Below, one piece after another: positions 16,907 to 25,127 of a stretch of DNA of 64,000 bases (position 1 is its first letter; each line of letters begins with the position of its first letter). A program made the position numbers and the translations under genes. The stretch is from Mycobacterium kiyosense (GTDB taxonomy: Bacteria; Actinomycetota; Actinomycetes; Mycobacteriales; Mycobacteriaceae), in the NCBI GenBank assembly GCA_021654635.1, contig AP025179.1, positions 3,844,001 through 3,908,000 of the forward strand. Direction: 5' to 3'. Under the pieces are notes generated by a model. The model was given only the letters and a program-made list of their open reading frames with translations, had not been told where the DNA came from and searched no databases.

Positions 16907-17533
16907 CTAGCTGGAGCGGGTCTGGCGGCGGCTCTCAAGTTTGTCGTGCGCCGGTTCTTTCTTCGGTGCGGTGCGGGATGTGGTGGTTGCGGGTGAGGAA
17001 GCTGGCGTGTCCCGAGAAATGCCAGCTCCGGGTTTGGTTGCTGCGGTAGCGCTCGCGTCCGCAGCCATGGTGAACTCGGGTTGTTCGCGAAGTTCCCAGC
17101 CAGACGGCACCCCATGGTGGTCGTAGAAATGCTGGAACAGGTCGATGGCCTCGGTGGCACTGAGAACTTCAGCGGGCCGAACGAGGTAACTGTTGTCGCC
17201 GTTGCGGATGGGTTCGGTTGCCTCGGAATCGGTTTCGGTGGTCGGGTGTCCGATGGTGTAGACGCGATAAAAGCCGTCGGAGTCGAGACGCCGGATTTCT
17301 ACGGTGAGTCTATCCGGGGCAATCCCGGTGGTTTGGACCCACTCATCGGGGTAGATGGTCTCGTCGTAGGCCGCATCAGGCGGCAATGGGTAGATCGAGT
17401 AGATGGTGTATTCGCCGTCGCCGAGGCGATTGATACCCGCAGCGATCTGGCCCGGGATCTCCTCGGTGAACTCGCTCAGCCACCCGGACGACCGGTTTGA
17501 CTTCCGCACGTGGGTGGGGCGTTCGAGCTTCAT
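16907..17533 (-). CDS. hypothetical protein, accessory cluster
   Basis: The 208-residue protein begins MKLERPTHVRKSNRSSGWLS. It has a soluble N-terminal domain rich in Tyr and Asp (DGEYTIYSIYPLPPDAAYDE) and a Ser/Thr/Ala-rich low-complexity tail from about residue 155. Its start overlaps the upstream stop as ATGA, and it precedes the zinc-ribbon gene. No family is recognised. The look of the cluster (small acidic proteins in tandem) resembles immunity or accessory genes of secreted toxins, but no toxin is present. Confidence 0.6.
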   Translation of the reverse strand: MKLERPTHVRKSNRSSGWLSEFTEEIPGQIAAGINRLGDGEYTIYSIYPLPPDAAYDETIYPDEWVQTTGIAPDRLTVEIRRLDSDGFYRVYTIGHPTTETDSEATEPIRNGDNSYLVRPAEVLSATEAIDLFQHFYDHHGVPSGWELREQPEFTMAADASATAATKPGAGISRDTPASSPATTTSRTAPKKEPAHDKLESRRQTRSS

Positions 17534-17754
17534 TCGCCAGGCACCGTTTTGACGTGCACGCTGGTGACTTTCACGGTTTCGACTTCTCCTCGTTCGTTGG
17601 TGATGGTGACGTAGGCGGGGTTCTCGGCGCTTACGCTGCCGTCGAAACTGCGCTCAGGTCCACTCAACGATGCTCCGCCGGATTTCACCTCGACTCCATC
17701 GGAATCACCCGAAACCTGGGCCGCCCCCGGCGACGATCCGGCGAGGTTGCCCAC
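17530..17754 (-). CDS. hypothetical protein, probably N-terminally incomplete
   Basis: The readable product ends ENPAYVTITNERGEVETVKV and VHVKTVPGE, a beta-rich domain. A GTG at 17754 is the last usable start before the divergent promoter and palindrome near 17801-17815. The frame continues upstream without a stop, so the true N-terminus may have been lost or shifted. It couples to the next gene by a 4-base overlap. The function is unknown. Confidence 0.4.
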   Translation of the reverse strand: MGNLAGSSPGAAQVSGDSDGVEVKSGGASLSGPERSFDGSVSAENPAYVTITNERGEVETVKVTSVHVKTVPGE

Positions 17755-17800
17755 GCGGGTGCTCGACTCCTGCCTACGTGCCCAGCCGGGCCCCCAAGTG

Positions 17801-17815
17801 CTACGATTATCGTAG
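17801..17815. promoter_or_regulatory. palindromic operator, probable MarR site
   Basis: CTACGATTATCGTAG is a perfect palindrome with 7-bp arms and one central base. It lies 38 bp upstream of the GTG at 17854, the first gene of an operon whose last gene encodes a MarR-type regulator, and just upstream of the divergent gene. MarR proteins commonly bind such sites in their own operon. Binding is inferred. Confidence 0.6.
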
Positions 17816-17853
17816 TAAATCTCAAGCGGCTGACTTTCGATCGGAGTTCGCAG

Positions 17854-18525
17854 GTGAAACGCACGGACCCGGTACCGGGGCGATTCCTCTACGCCGCCTG
17901 GAACGTGCATCTGCGGCAGATCGGCCCTTTCGTGGCACCCAGCCTGGCGCGGCAACGCAAACTCGACGCCATCGGGACCGGTCTCACACAGCTCGAATCA
18001 GTACCCGGGATGGGCCACGTACGACTGCTGGAATCGACGTTCGTCGTCCCACTCCCTGGCACACCGCGCTTCGACGTCGCGCTGTTGATCGATGGCAGCG
18101 ACGAGGCGATCGAGGCGGCCCGGCCGGTACTGGACGGATTGGATCTGGGCGAGCCTTCGTTGATGACTCTGGCACGCAATGTGGAGCGGTCCGGACAAAC
18201 CGACAGCCTCGACGGACCAATCCTGTTGAACCACTTCGCATCTTCGAGAACTTCGGCGGAGGTTGCCCGGGTGTGGTCCGGGATCTCCGATTGGTATGGA
18301 CAGGTGCTGGGCGTGGATAACTCCACGCTTCTGGCCTTCGACGATCCTTGTGGCTACGTCGTCATGAACTACGCGAGCATCCCCGGTCCGGTGGTGCGGT
18401 TCATGGCCGATCAGTTACTACGCCCCAGCTTCCGTAGCCGTGTTGTCGGTCCGTTGAAAACCGTTGACGCCCGCGCCCTGCCGGTCTTCGCGCGCCGGGT
18501 CCACCGCTGCGAGCAAGGAGGATAA
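17854..18525 (+). CDS. hypothetical protein, first gene of the MarR operon
   Basis: The 223-residue protein begins with GTG (GGAG about 9 bases upstream) and reads VKRTDPVPGRFLYAAWNVHL. It has SVPGMGHVRLLESTFVVPLP in the first half and an aromatic-rich C-terminal half (VWSGISDWYGQVLG, CGYVVMNYASIPGPVVRFMA). No signal peptide or membrane helix is evident. The family is not recognised. It is 5 bp from the oxidoreductase gene, so it likely shares its pathway and control. Confidence 0.7.
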   Translation: MKRTDPVPGRFLYAAWNVHLRQIGPFVAPSLARQRKLDAIGTGLTQLESVPGMGHVRLLESTFVVPLPGTPRFDVALLIDGSDEAIEAARPVLDGLDLGEPSLMTLARNVERSGQTDSLDGPILLNHFASSRTSAEVARVWSGISDWYGQVLGVDNSTLLAFDDPCGYVVMNYASIPGPVVRFMADQLLRPSFRSRVVGPLKTVDARALPVFARRVHRCEQGG

Positions 18526-18530
18526 TTCTC

Positions 18531-19184
18531 GTGGACGTCACGGTTTTCGGAGCCGCAGGACCGACCGGTGTCTGGATATGCCGCGAGGCGCTGCGAGCCG
18601 GTCACCGGGTACGGGCGGTGAGCCGCCGGCCCGATCCGCTGCCGGATCTATCCAGCACTCAACTCACCCAGGTGAAGGCCGACGCGATCAGCGGCGCCGG
18701 TGTACCGGAGGCGGTGGAAGGTGCCGACGCGGTGCTATCGGCACTCGGCGCCTCCTACACCCGGCACCCGGTATCGGTGTATTCGGCAGGCACGCAACGG
18801 ATTGTCGACGCGCTGCGCACCGGTGGCCGGGGCAACCGGTTGGTCGTGGTCAGCTCGGGGCTGACCTACCCACCGCCACCCGGTTTCGGTTTCATCCCCG
18901 ACCACATCGTCTTTCCGTTGCTGCGCAACGTGTTAGGGCGAACGCTGTATGCAGACATGCGCCGGATGGAGGAGTTTCTCCGGGAGTCCGACGACATCTC
19001 CTGGACGATCATGCGGCCGGGACGGTTAATCGACCGGCCGTCGGTCTCGGCCTATCGGCTGGATGTTGACCACCCGACACAGGGTTACACCGCTCGCGCA
19101 GATCTGGCGGCCGCCATGGTCGCCGAACTGGACACCGCTACGGCGCATATCCATCAAGCAATAGCACCGACAACGCCGCGATGA
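18531..19184 (+). CDS. NAD(P)-binding atypical short-chain dehydrogenase/epimerase
   Basis: The 217-residue protein has an N-terminal Rossmann motif, VTVFGAAGPTGVWICREAL (GxxGxxG), a VLSALGASYTRHP strand-loop, LVVVSSGLTYPPP, and IMRPGRLIDRPS near the substrate pocket. This is the NmrA/NAD(P)H-binding class acting as reductase or flavin-reductase-like enzyme. The substrate is unknown. It starts with GTG and overlaps the MarR gene as ATGA. Confidence 0.85.
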   Translation: MDVTVFGAAGPTGVWICREALRAGHRVRAVSRRPDPLPDLSSTQLTQVKADAISGAGVPEAVEGADAVLSALGASYTRHPVSVYSAGTQRIVDALRTGGRGNRLVVVSSGLTYPPPPGFGFIPDHIVFPLLRNVLGRTLYADMRRMEEFLRESDDISWTIMRPGRLIDRPSVSAYRLDVDHPTQGYTARADLAAAMVAELDTATAHIHQAIAPTTPR

Positions 19185-19722
19185 CACCGTCACCGGACGA
19201 CTTCGCCGGGATACTGAGGGCACTGCAAGATCTGCGCATCGGATTTGAGATCGTCACCGAACGTGTCGCGAAAGCCTCGCGACTCAACCCACGAGACCTC
19301 AGCGTGCTCGACGTATTGCATGCTCACGGACCAGCAACTCCCACCGCGATCGCAGACAAGACCGGCATCACCCCCCACCACACTGGCAGCGATTCTGACC
19401 CGGCTCGAACGTGACGGCAGGGTCAACCGATACCGCAACCCCCACGACGCGCGTTCATCGTTGCTGGCCATCACTGAAGACACCGTGCGTGAATTGACGC
19501 AGCTGTACGACGACCTGAACAACGATCTGATACGCACCTTCGCGGCGCTGACCGCCCCCCGAGCGCGCCACCATCACCGGCTTCTTGCACGATCTCGTCA
19601 CCACGATTCACCGAACGCCACCCTCGGGCCCCACCCCGGAAGATGCAGCCAAACAAGCTCTCCCGGAGGAGATTTCGGGCTCGGCCCCCATAAGTGCCGA
19701 AGCCGTGGCCGGTGAACGGTAA
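19181..19722 (+). pseudogene. MarR-family regulator with two homopolymer frameshifts
   Basis: The N-terminal half carries LNPRDLSVLDVLHAHGPATP and AIADKTGI, a winged-helix start. The frame shifts at a C6 run (19371-19376) to TLAAILTRLERDGRVNRYRN, the recognition helix and wing. It shifts again at a C6 run (19555-19560) to ERATITGFLHDLVTTIHRTP and ends AEAVAGER. Joined, it is a normal-size MarR protein of about 180 residues. Both shifts are in C6 runs, so a sequence error is more likely than decay. It probably represses its own operon through the palindrome at 17801. Confidence 0.75.
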
Positions 19723-19840
19723 CTTCGCCATCGTCTCGGGATCGGCGACGCCGACGAGCACGCGCCCCGAGCGCTTGACCACCCGGGCCAAGGCCCTATT
19801 CAGCCTTACGCTTGCGCCGCCGCGGCATCGAACCGGGTAC
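19690..19840 (-). pseudogene. SAM-dependent methyltransferase remnant
   Basis: On the minus strand the frame reads ARVVKRSGRVLVGVADPETM followed by AKLPFTGHGF. This matches the loop-strand region of small SAM-dependent methyltransferases (R-V-x-x-G-G-R-V-L-V). Nothing before or after continues the fold. It overlaps the end of the MarR gene on the other strand. Support is weak. Confidence 0.3.
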
Positions 19841-19901
19841 AGCATTAGACACCAGGACAACTCAGCCTATAGCGCGTTAACCACCAGTGCGACAACGCCA
19901 T

Positions 19902-21227
19902 TCAGCCGGTAGCCGCGCCGAGCGCCGAGCCATCGGAGGCGCCGGCTTCCAGCGTGAACAAATCGGTGTGGATGTCGTAGTCGAACAGCTCCGCGTAGCG
20001 CCCCCAGCCGACGGCGATGTCGAGCTGCTCCTGCGCATCCTGCTGGTTGAATCCCTGTTGCAAGATGTCGAGGAAGAAACTGGCCCGCAGACTGCTGCCC
20101 TGACAGTCCTGCAGCGCGTTGCAGATGGTGCGCACCAAGGGAGCGCGGGTGCGGGCCTGCTGGGCGAAGACCTGTTTGCTCACCTGAATGTCGGCGGTGG
20201 TGAAATCCCTTCCCGCCGAAGTGAGTTCGATCTCCACACCACTGACGCGCACAAAATCCAACAACGCCGCGGCATCGATCAAGGGGAACAGCGCCTTGGC
20301 GTCGATGCCGAGGTCGGCGACGATGTCCGCGATGCCGACTCGCCCGCCCTTGCCGTGGACTATCTCGACCAATCCGGCCAGTCCCCCGACGGTGGCCTTC
20401 GGCAACGGATGGGTTGCCGGTGTCGCGGCGGCGGGTTCGCCGAGGGCGGTGGTCGGCCCGGTGCCGGTGAGCAGCCCGTAGAGTTCGTCGACCAGAGCTT
20501 GGAACGCCGGGGCATGCCGATCTCGCGGACGCTCCAAATTGATCGGCAATTCGGCGACGACGCGACCGGGATTGCTGCCCAGCACGATGATGCGGTCCGC
20601 CAGGATGATCGCTTCTTCGATGTTGTGCGTGACCAAGCAGATTGCCTTCGTCGGAAAATCCTGCCCGGCCCACAGCGACATCAGCTCGTTGCGCAGGTTC
20701 TCCGCGGTCAGCACATCGAGGGCGGAGAACGGCTCGTCCATCAGCAGCAGATCGGGCTGCAGCACCAACGCCCGGGCAAATCCGACGCGTTGCCGCATAC
20801 CGCCGGAAAGTTCTTTGGGATAAGCGGATTCGAAACCGTCGAGCCCGATCAGGTCGATGGCCTCCAACGCGCGCTTACCCCGCTCGGCCGGGGCGACTTT
20901 GCGCGCCGCCAGTCCGAGTTCGACGTTCTTCTGCACCGTCAGCCACGGCATCAACGCGAAGTTCTGGAACACCATCGCGGTACCCGGGTTCGCGCCGACG
21001 AGTTCGGCGTTGCGATACCGCACCGCGCCGTCACTGGGCGCGACCAGTCCCGCCATGATCCGCAGCAATGTGGATTTGCCGCAGCCGGACCGACCGAGCA
21101 ACGCCACCACCTCGCCCTCGCGGACATCGACGTTGATGTCGTCCAAAACCAGCAGCGTGCCGCCGTTGGGTTTGCGGAAACTCTTGCAGGCGTGGTCGAG
21201 ATCGATGATCACGTCGTCTCGCGTCAT
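19902..21227 (-). CDS. ABC transporter ATPase with AAA-associated C-terminal domain
   Basis: The 441-residue protein is an ABC ATPase of the nitrate/sulfonate/bicarbonate class: Walker A LLGRSGCGKSTLL, signature LSGGMRQRVGFARAL, Walker B LLLMDEPFSALDVLT, and H-loop CLVTHNIEEA. From about residue 285 an AAA-associated C-terminal domain follows (GIADIVADLGIDAKALFPLI; FVRVSGVEIELTSAG), probably regulatory. It lies 24 bp after the permease gene. No substrate-binding protein gene is adjacent, so the substrate is unknown. Confidence 0.88.
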   Translation of the reverse strand: MTRDDVIIDLDHACKSFRKPNGGTLLVLDDINVDVREGEVVALLGRSGCGKSTLLRIMAGLVAPSDGAVRYRNAELVGANPGTAMVFQNFALMPWLTVQKNVELGLAARKVAPAERGKRALEAIDLIGLDGFESAYPKELSGGMRQRVGFARALVLQPDLLLMDEPFSALDVLTAENLRNELMSLWAGQDFPTKAICLVTHNIEEAIILADRIIVLGSNPGRVVAELPINLERPRDRHAPAFQALVDELYGLLTGTGPTTALGEPAAATPATHPLPKATVGGLAGLVEIVHGKGGRVGIADIVADLGIDAKALFPLIDAAALLDFVRVSGVEIELTSAGRDFTTADIQVSKQVFAQQARTRAPLVRTICNALQDCQGSSLRASFFLDILQQGFNQQDAQEQLDIAVGWGRYAELFDYDIHTDLFTLEAGASDGSALGAATG

Positions 21228-21251
21228 GGGAACCTCTCTAAAACCAGCGGA

Positions 21252-23000
21252 TCAGGACAGGGAGAATCGCCGCTCGGACAAGCGGTAAAGCGGTTGCCAG
21301 AGCACGACATTCATGGTCACGACATACAGACTCATCGCGATCACGCCGATCAGCAGGCGTGGCGAATCCCCGACCGCGGTGGCGTGCGTGATGTAGGAAC
21401 CGAGACCGACGGCGGACAGCGTCGTGTCGTGGTACTGCACGATTTCGGCGACGATCGAGGCGTTCCACGCGCCGCCGGCGGCGGTGATGCCGCCGGTGAC
21501 GTAGCTGCCGAAGATGCCGGGCAGTATCAGGGTGCGCCACCGCAGCAACGTCGGCAGCCGCAGGCTGGCCGAGGCGTCCCGGAGTTCGTTCGGAATTGCG
21601 CTGGCGCCGGCGATGACGTTGAACAGGATGTACCACTGCGTGCCGAGCGCCATCAGCAGGATGCCGCCCCAGTTGATGCTGATCCCGGTGACCAGCAGCA
21701 CCGCGGTGAACAACGGGAACAGGAAATTCGCCGGGAACGAGGCCAGCACCTGCACCACCGGCTGGGCGAGGCGAGTCACCTTGGGGTTCATGCCGATCCA
21801 CACACCGACGGGCACCCAGATCAGTGTCGAGATGACGACCACGGCGACCACCCGGGCGAAGGTGGCCAATCCGAGCAGTGCCGCGTGCCCGAACTCGGCG
21901 AAGCCCGCACTGTGGGCGATGTACTCGACGACCCGGAAGGCGCCGTAGCCCAGTGCGCCGGCCAGTGCGAGGACGAAGACGGCGTCCCCGATGCGACGAC
22001 GCACCTCCGATGTCTTCAGCGCGTGCCCGGTCGTTCCGAACACCGCGGTGGCCCGGTCGATCGGGTAGATCAGTCCTCCGAGTGGACGACTGATCACCCG
22101 AGGAATGCGCGAGCGCCGCAGGATGTCCAGCGTGACGCTGCGCGGCGCTTCCACGGCCGTGGACTCTTCGATGCGGAATCGCTCGGCCCACGCCGTCAGC
22201 GGCCGCCAGAACAGCGCATTGACCCCGATGACCACCACGATCATGGTGGCGATGGCCAGGAGAACCCGCGCCAGATTTCCCTCGGCGCTGGCAGCGGCGA
22301 CGTAGGCACCGATCCCCGGCAGCGCGAACTTGTGGTTGTTGACGCTCAAGGCTTCCGACGCGGTCAGGAAGAACCAGCCCCCGCCGAAACTCATCATGCC
22401 GTTCCAGACCAACGGGATCATGCCGCTGGGCAGGTCGACCCGCCAGAAGCGTTGCCATCGCGACAACCGCAGCAACCGGGACGCCTCGTCCAGATCATGC
22501 GGCTGGGCGATCAGCGATTGATAGAACGCGAACGTCATGTTCCACGCTTGCGAGGTGAAGATCGCAAAGATCGAAGCCGACTCCAAGCCCAGCAGCGAGC
22601 CGGGGAACAGCGCGATGAACCCGGTGATGGTGATCGCGAGAAAGCCCAGCACCGGGATGGACTGCAAGATGTCCAGCAGCGGAATCAGCACCTTCTCCGC
22701 GCGGCGCGAGCGCGCTGCCGCAGTGGCGTAGAAGAACGTGAAGATCAGCGACAGACCCAGTGCGGCGAACATGCGCAGCAACGATCGCGCCGCGAAGTAC
22801 GGCAGTTGGGAAGGGCTGGTCGACAGCGACGAGGGCGCACCCGCGACTTCCCAGGGCACGGTCATGCCGCCGCCGACCCGCAAAATCATCCACAAGAGCA
22901 CCACGGCGCCGAGAAAGACCGTCAGGTCGGCGAGCGGGCTGCGGGTAGGACGCAATATCGGACCGGGGCCGGTGAAGGCACGGGTTTTCGTCACACTCAT
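21252..23000 (-). CDS. ABC transporter permease, two fused permease domains
   Basis: The 582-residue membrane protein carries two BPD_transp_1 domains in tandem. The first has the EAA-type loop DLDEASRLLRLSRWQRFWRV, the second ELRDASASLRLPTLLRWRTL. Each is flanked by about five to six hydrophobic helices. A fused dimer works without a partner permease. It is the first gene of an operon with the ATPase at 19902. Related systems import nitrate, sulfonates or taurine, but this one could transport something else. Confidence 0.87.
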   Translation of the reverse strand: MSVTKTRAFTGPGPILRPTRSPLADLTVFLGAVVLLWMILRVGGGMTVPWEVAGAPSSLSTSPSQLPYFAARSLLRMFAALGLSLIFTFFYATAAARSRRAEKVLIPLLDILQSIPVLGFLAITITGFIALFPGSLLGLESASIFAIFTSQAWNMTFAFYQSLIAQPHDLDEASRLLRLSRWQRFWRVDLPSGMIPLVWNGMMSFGGGWFFLTASEALSVNNHKFALPGIGAYVAAASAEGNLARVLLAIATMIVVVIGVNALFWRPLTAWAERFRIEESTAVEAPRSVTLDILRRSRIPRVISRPLGGLIYPIDRATAVFGTTGHALKTSEVRRRIGDAVFVLALAGALGYGAFRVVEYIAHSAGFAEFGHAALLGLATFARVVAVVVISTLIWVPVGVWIGMNPKVTRLAQPVVQVLASFPANFLFPLFTAVLLVTGISINWGGILLMALGTQWYILFNVIAGASAIPNELRDASASLRLPTLLRWRTLILPGIFGSYVTGGITAAGGAWNASIVAEIVQYHDTTLSAVGLGSYITHATAVGDSPRLLIGVIAMSLYVVTMNVVLWQPLYRLSERRFSLS

Positions 23001-23142
23001 ATCCCCGACCCGTCAATTGTCACGAGCGTAATAATGCCTTGTCGGAGCGTCATACGTGATGCCCAAGAAGGGAACAGCGGCTGAAGGATGCCCGACCCGG
23101 GGAGCCCCGGTAGGCCTCCGCGAGATCACCGGACGATACGGC

Positions 23143-24903
23143 TCAATCCGCGGTACTGAATCCCGCCACCACATCCTCATCCGCGTACCGCCCCGCACCG
23201 GCCAGCGACGCCAGCGCCCCGATCACCATCATCACCGCGGCGGCCACGAACACCACCACCAGCCCGGCGTGAAACGGACCCGAAATCAGTTGCGGGAAAA
23301 AGGATTTGCCGGTGAGCACCTCGGTGTTGACGCCGGGCTGCTGCAACGCACCAGAGGGCGCAAGCAATTTCGCGATCGGGTTGTAGCCCAGAAACGCCGC
23401 GAAAAGACTGCCCACCGGCGGCAGCCCGGCAACGTCGTGCGCCACGGCGGCCGACACACCCTGGGCCTGCAGCCCGCCGCTCAAGGCCTGCGGCAGCTTG
23501 TTCGACAGCCCGACGATCATCAGCGAGAAGAAGACGCCGATCGACAGCGCCGAGCCCGCGTTGAAGAACGTGGCCCGCACACCGGACGCGGCTCCGCGCG
23601 CCCCCGCCGGCGCGCTCGACATGATGACGGCGGTGTTGGGCGCGGCGAAGATCCCGCCGCCTAATCCGTTGAGGAAGACCAGCAGTGCAAACAGCCAATA
23701 GTCGAAGTTCACCGGAATCATCACCAGCCCGACGAACGTGGCGGCCATCAGCAACATGCCGGCGACACTCGGCGGCCGGGCGCCGTACCGGTCGGACAGC
23801 CGGCCCGCCAACGGCGCCCCGATCAGGAACCCGAACGTCGTCGGCAGCAGATAGATACCCGACCACAGCGGCGTCGACTCGAAGCTGTATCCGTGCAGCG
23901 GCAACCAGATGCCCTGCAGCCAGATGATGAGCATGAACTGCAACCCACCGCGACCGACCGACGACATCAGGTTGGCCAGGTTGCCCATCCCGAACGCGGC
24001 GGATCGAAACAGCCGGACGTCCATCATCGGCTGCGACACCCGCAATTCGATGACGCAGAACGCGCCCAGCAGCAGCAGGCCGAAGGCCACCGAGCCCAGC
24101 ACCCACGGGTTCGTCCACCCGGTGGCGTGCCCCCCGTAGGGCTGGATGCCGTAGGTGATGGCGGTGAGCACCACCGTCAACCCGACACCGAATGTCACGG
24201 TACCCAGCCAGTCCACCGATTCGGCTGTGCGGGAGGAGATCTCGTGCAGTGAGCGCACTCCCCAGATGGTGCCCAGCACCCCGATCGGCACGCCGACCCA
24301 GAAGATCGCGCGCCAGTCCCATTCGGAGAGCACGCCGCCGAGCAGCAGGCCGATGAACGATCCCGCCACCGCCGCGACCATATTGAAGCCAAGGGCCATG
24401 CCGCGCTGATTGCTGGGGAATGCATCGGTGAGAATGGCCGCCGACAACGCCATCAGGATGGCGCCGCCGACACCTTGCACCACCCGCCAGCCGATCAGCC
24501 ACACTGCGCCGCCGCCGAAGTGGAAGGGGTCGAACGACAATGCGATCGCCGCGACGGTGAACACCGCGAAGCCCAGGTTGTAGACGCGCACCCGGCCGAA
24601 CACGTCGCCGAGCCGGCCGGCCAGTACCACCAGGACCGCGGTGGCGACCAGGTAGCCCATCAGCATCCACAGCAGGTAACCGATATTGGCCGGGGCGAGG
24701 GGGTCCAGCCCGATCCCGCGGAAGATGGCCGGCAGGGAGATCAGCACGATCGACGAGTTGATCACCGCGAGCAGCATGCCCATCGTGGTGTTCGACAGTG
24801 CGACCCACTTGTAGTGCGGGTGATCGCTGTCCCAGCGGAGCCGACGAATCTCGGTCTCGGCCGGTTCGGCCGCCGGGTTGGTCACGATGGGGCTGTCAAC
24901 CAT
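23143..24903 (-). CDS. MFS exporter, DHA2 (14-helix) drug/proton antiporter type
   Basis: The 586-residue protein has the major facilitator motif A twice (LAGRLGDVFGRVRVYN; LAGRLSDRYGARPPS) and a motif C-like GPF/GxxxGG stretch (GGAILMALSAAILTDAFP). Around 14 hydrophobic segments can be counted. This is the EmrB/QacA/LfrA family, which exports drugs or lipophilic compounds. It stands alone. A 97-bp gap upstream (24904-25000) holds an AT-rich stretch around ATGTTAGCTATACAAACG, probably its promoter. Confidence 0.88.
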   Translation of the reverse strand: MVDSPIVTNPAAEPAETEIRRLRWDSDHPHYKWVALSNTTMGMLLAVINSSIVLISLPAIFRGIGLDPLAPANIGYLLWMLMGYLVATAVLVVLAGRLGDVFGRVRVYNLGFAVFTVAAIALSFDPFHFGGGAVWLIGWRVVQGVGGAILMALSAAILTDAFPSNQRGMALGFNMVAAVAGSFIGLLLGGVLSEWDWRAIFWVGVPIGVLGTIWGVRSLHEISSRTAESVDWLGTVTFGVGLTVVLTAITYGIQPYGGHATGWTNPWVLGSVAFGLLLLGAFCVIELRVSQPMMDVRLFRSAAFGMGNLANLMSSVGRGGLQFMLIIWLQGIWLPLHGYSFESTPLWSGIYLLPTTFGFLIGAPLAGRLSDRYGARPPSVAGMLLMAATFVGLVMIPVNFDYWLFALLVFLNGLGGGIFAAPNTAVIMSSAPAGARGAASGVRATFFNAGSALSIGVFFSLMIVGLSNKLPQALSGGLQAQGVSAAVAHDVAGLPPVGSLFAAFLGYNPIAKLLAPSGALQQPGVNTEVLTGKSFFPQLISGPFHAGLVVVFVAAAVMMVIGALASLAGAGRYADEDVVAGFSTAD

Positions 24904-25127
24904 CTACGCCTCATTCGCCTCGCTCATCCGCCCAGCCCCCGGCGCATATGTTAGCTATACAAACGAATGACGGCGCGACCGCGCCCCCACCATGCCGACT
25001 CACTCGTCGGACGTGTGTTCACCCTCCGAGCCATGCTCGGCCGCACCAGATGCCTCGTCGGGTTCGTCGGCGGACGCGGCTTGCGGCGGTTGTTTGTCGC
25101 CTTCCGGTGGCGGCTGTTCTGCGGTGG

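Noticed and set aside
19887..23084. Very long plus-strand open frame (over 1000 codons) opposite the ABC transporter genes
   Set aside because: Its translation is Arg/Gln/Asp-rich with no domain, typical of the antisense of a GC-rich gene; the minus strand carries clear ABC motifs.
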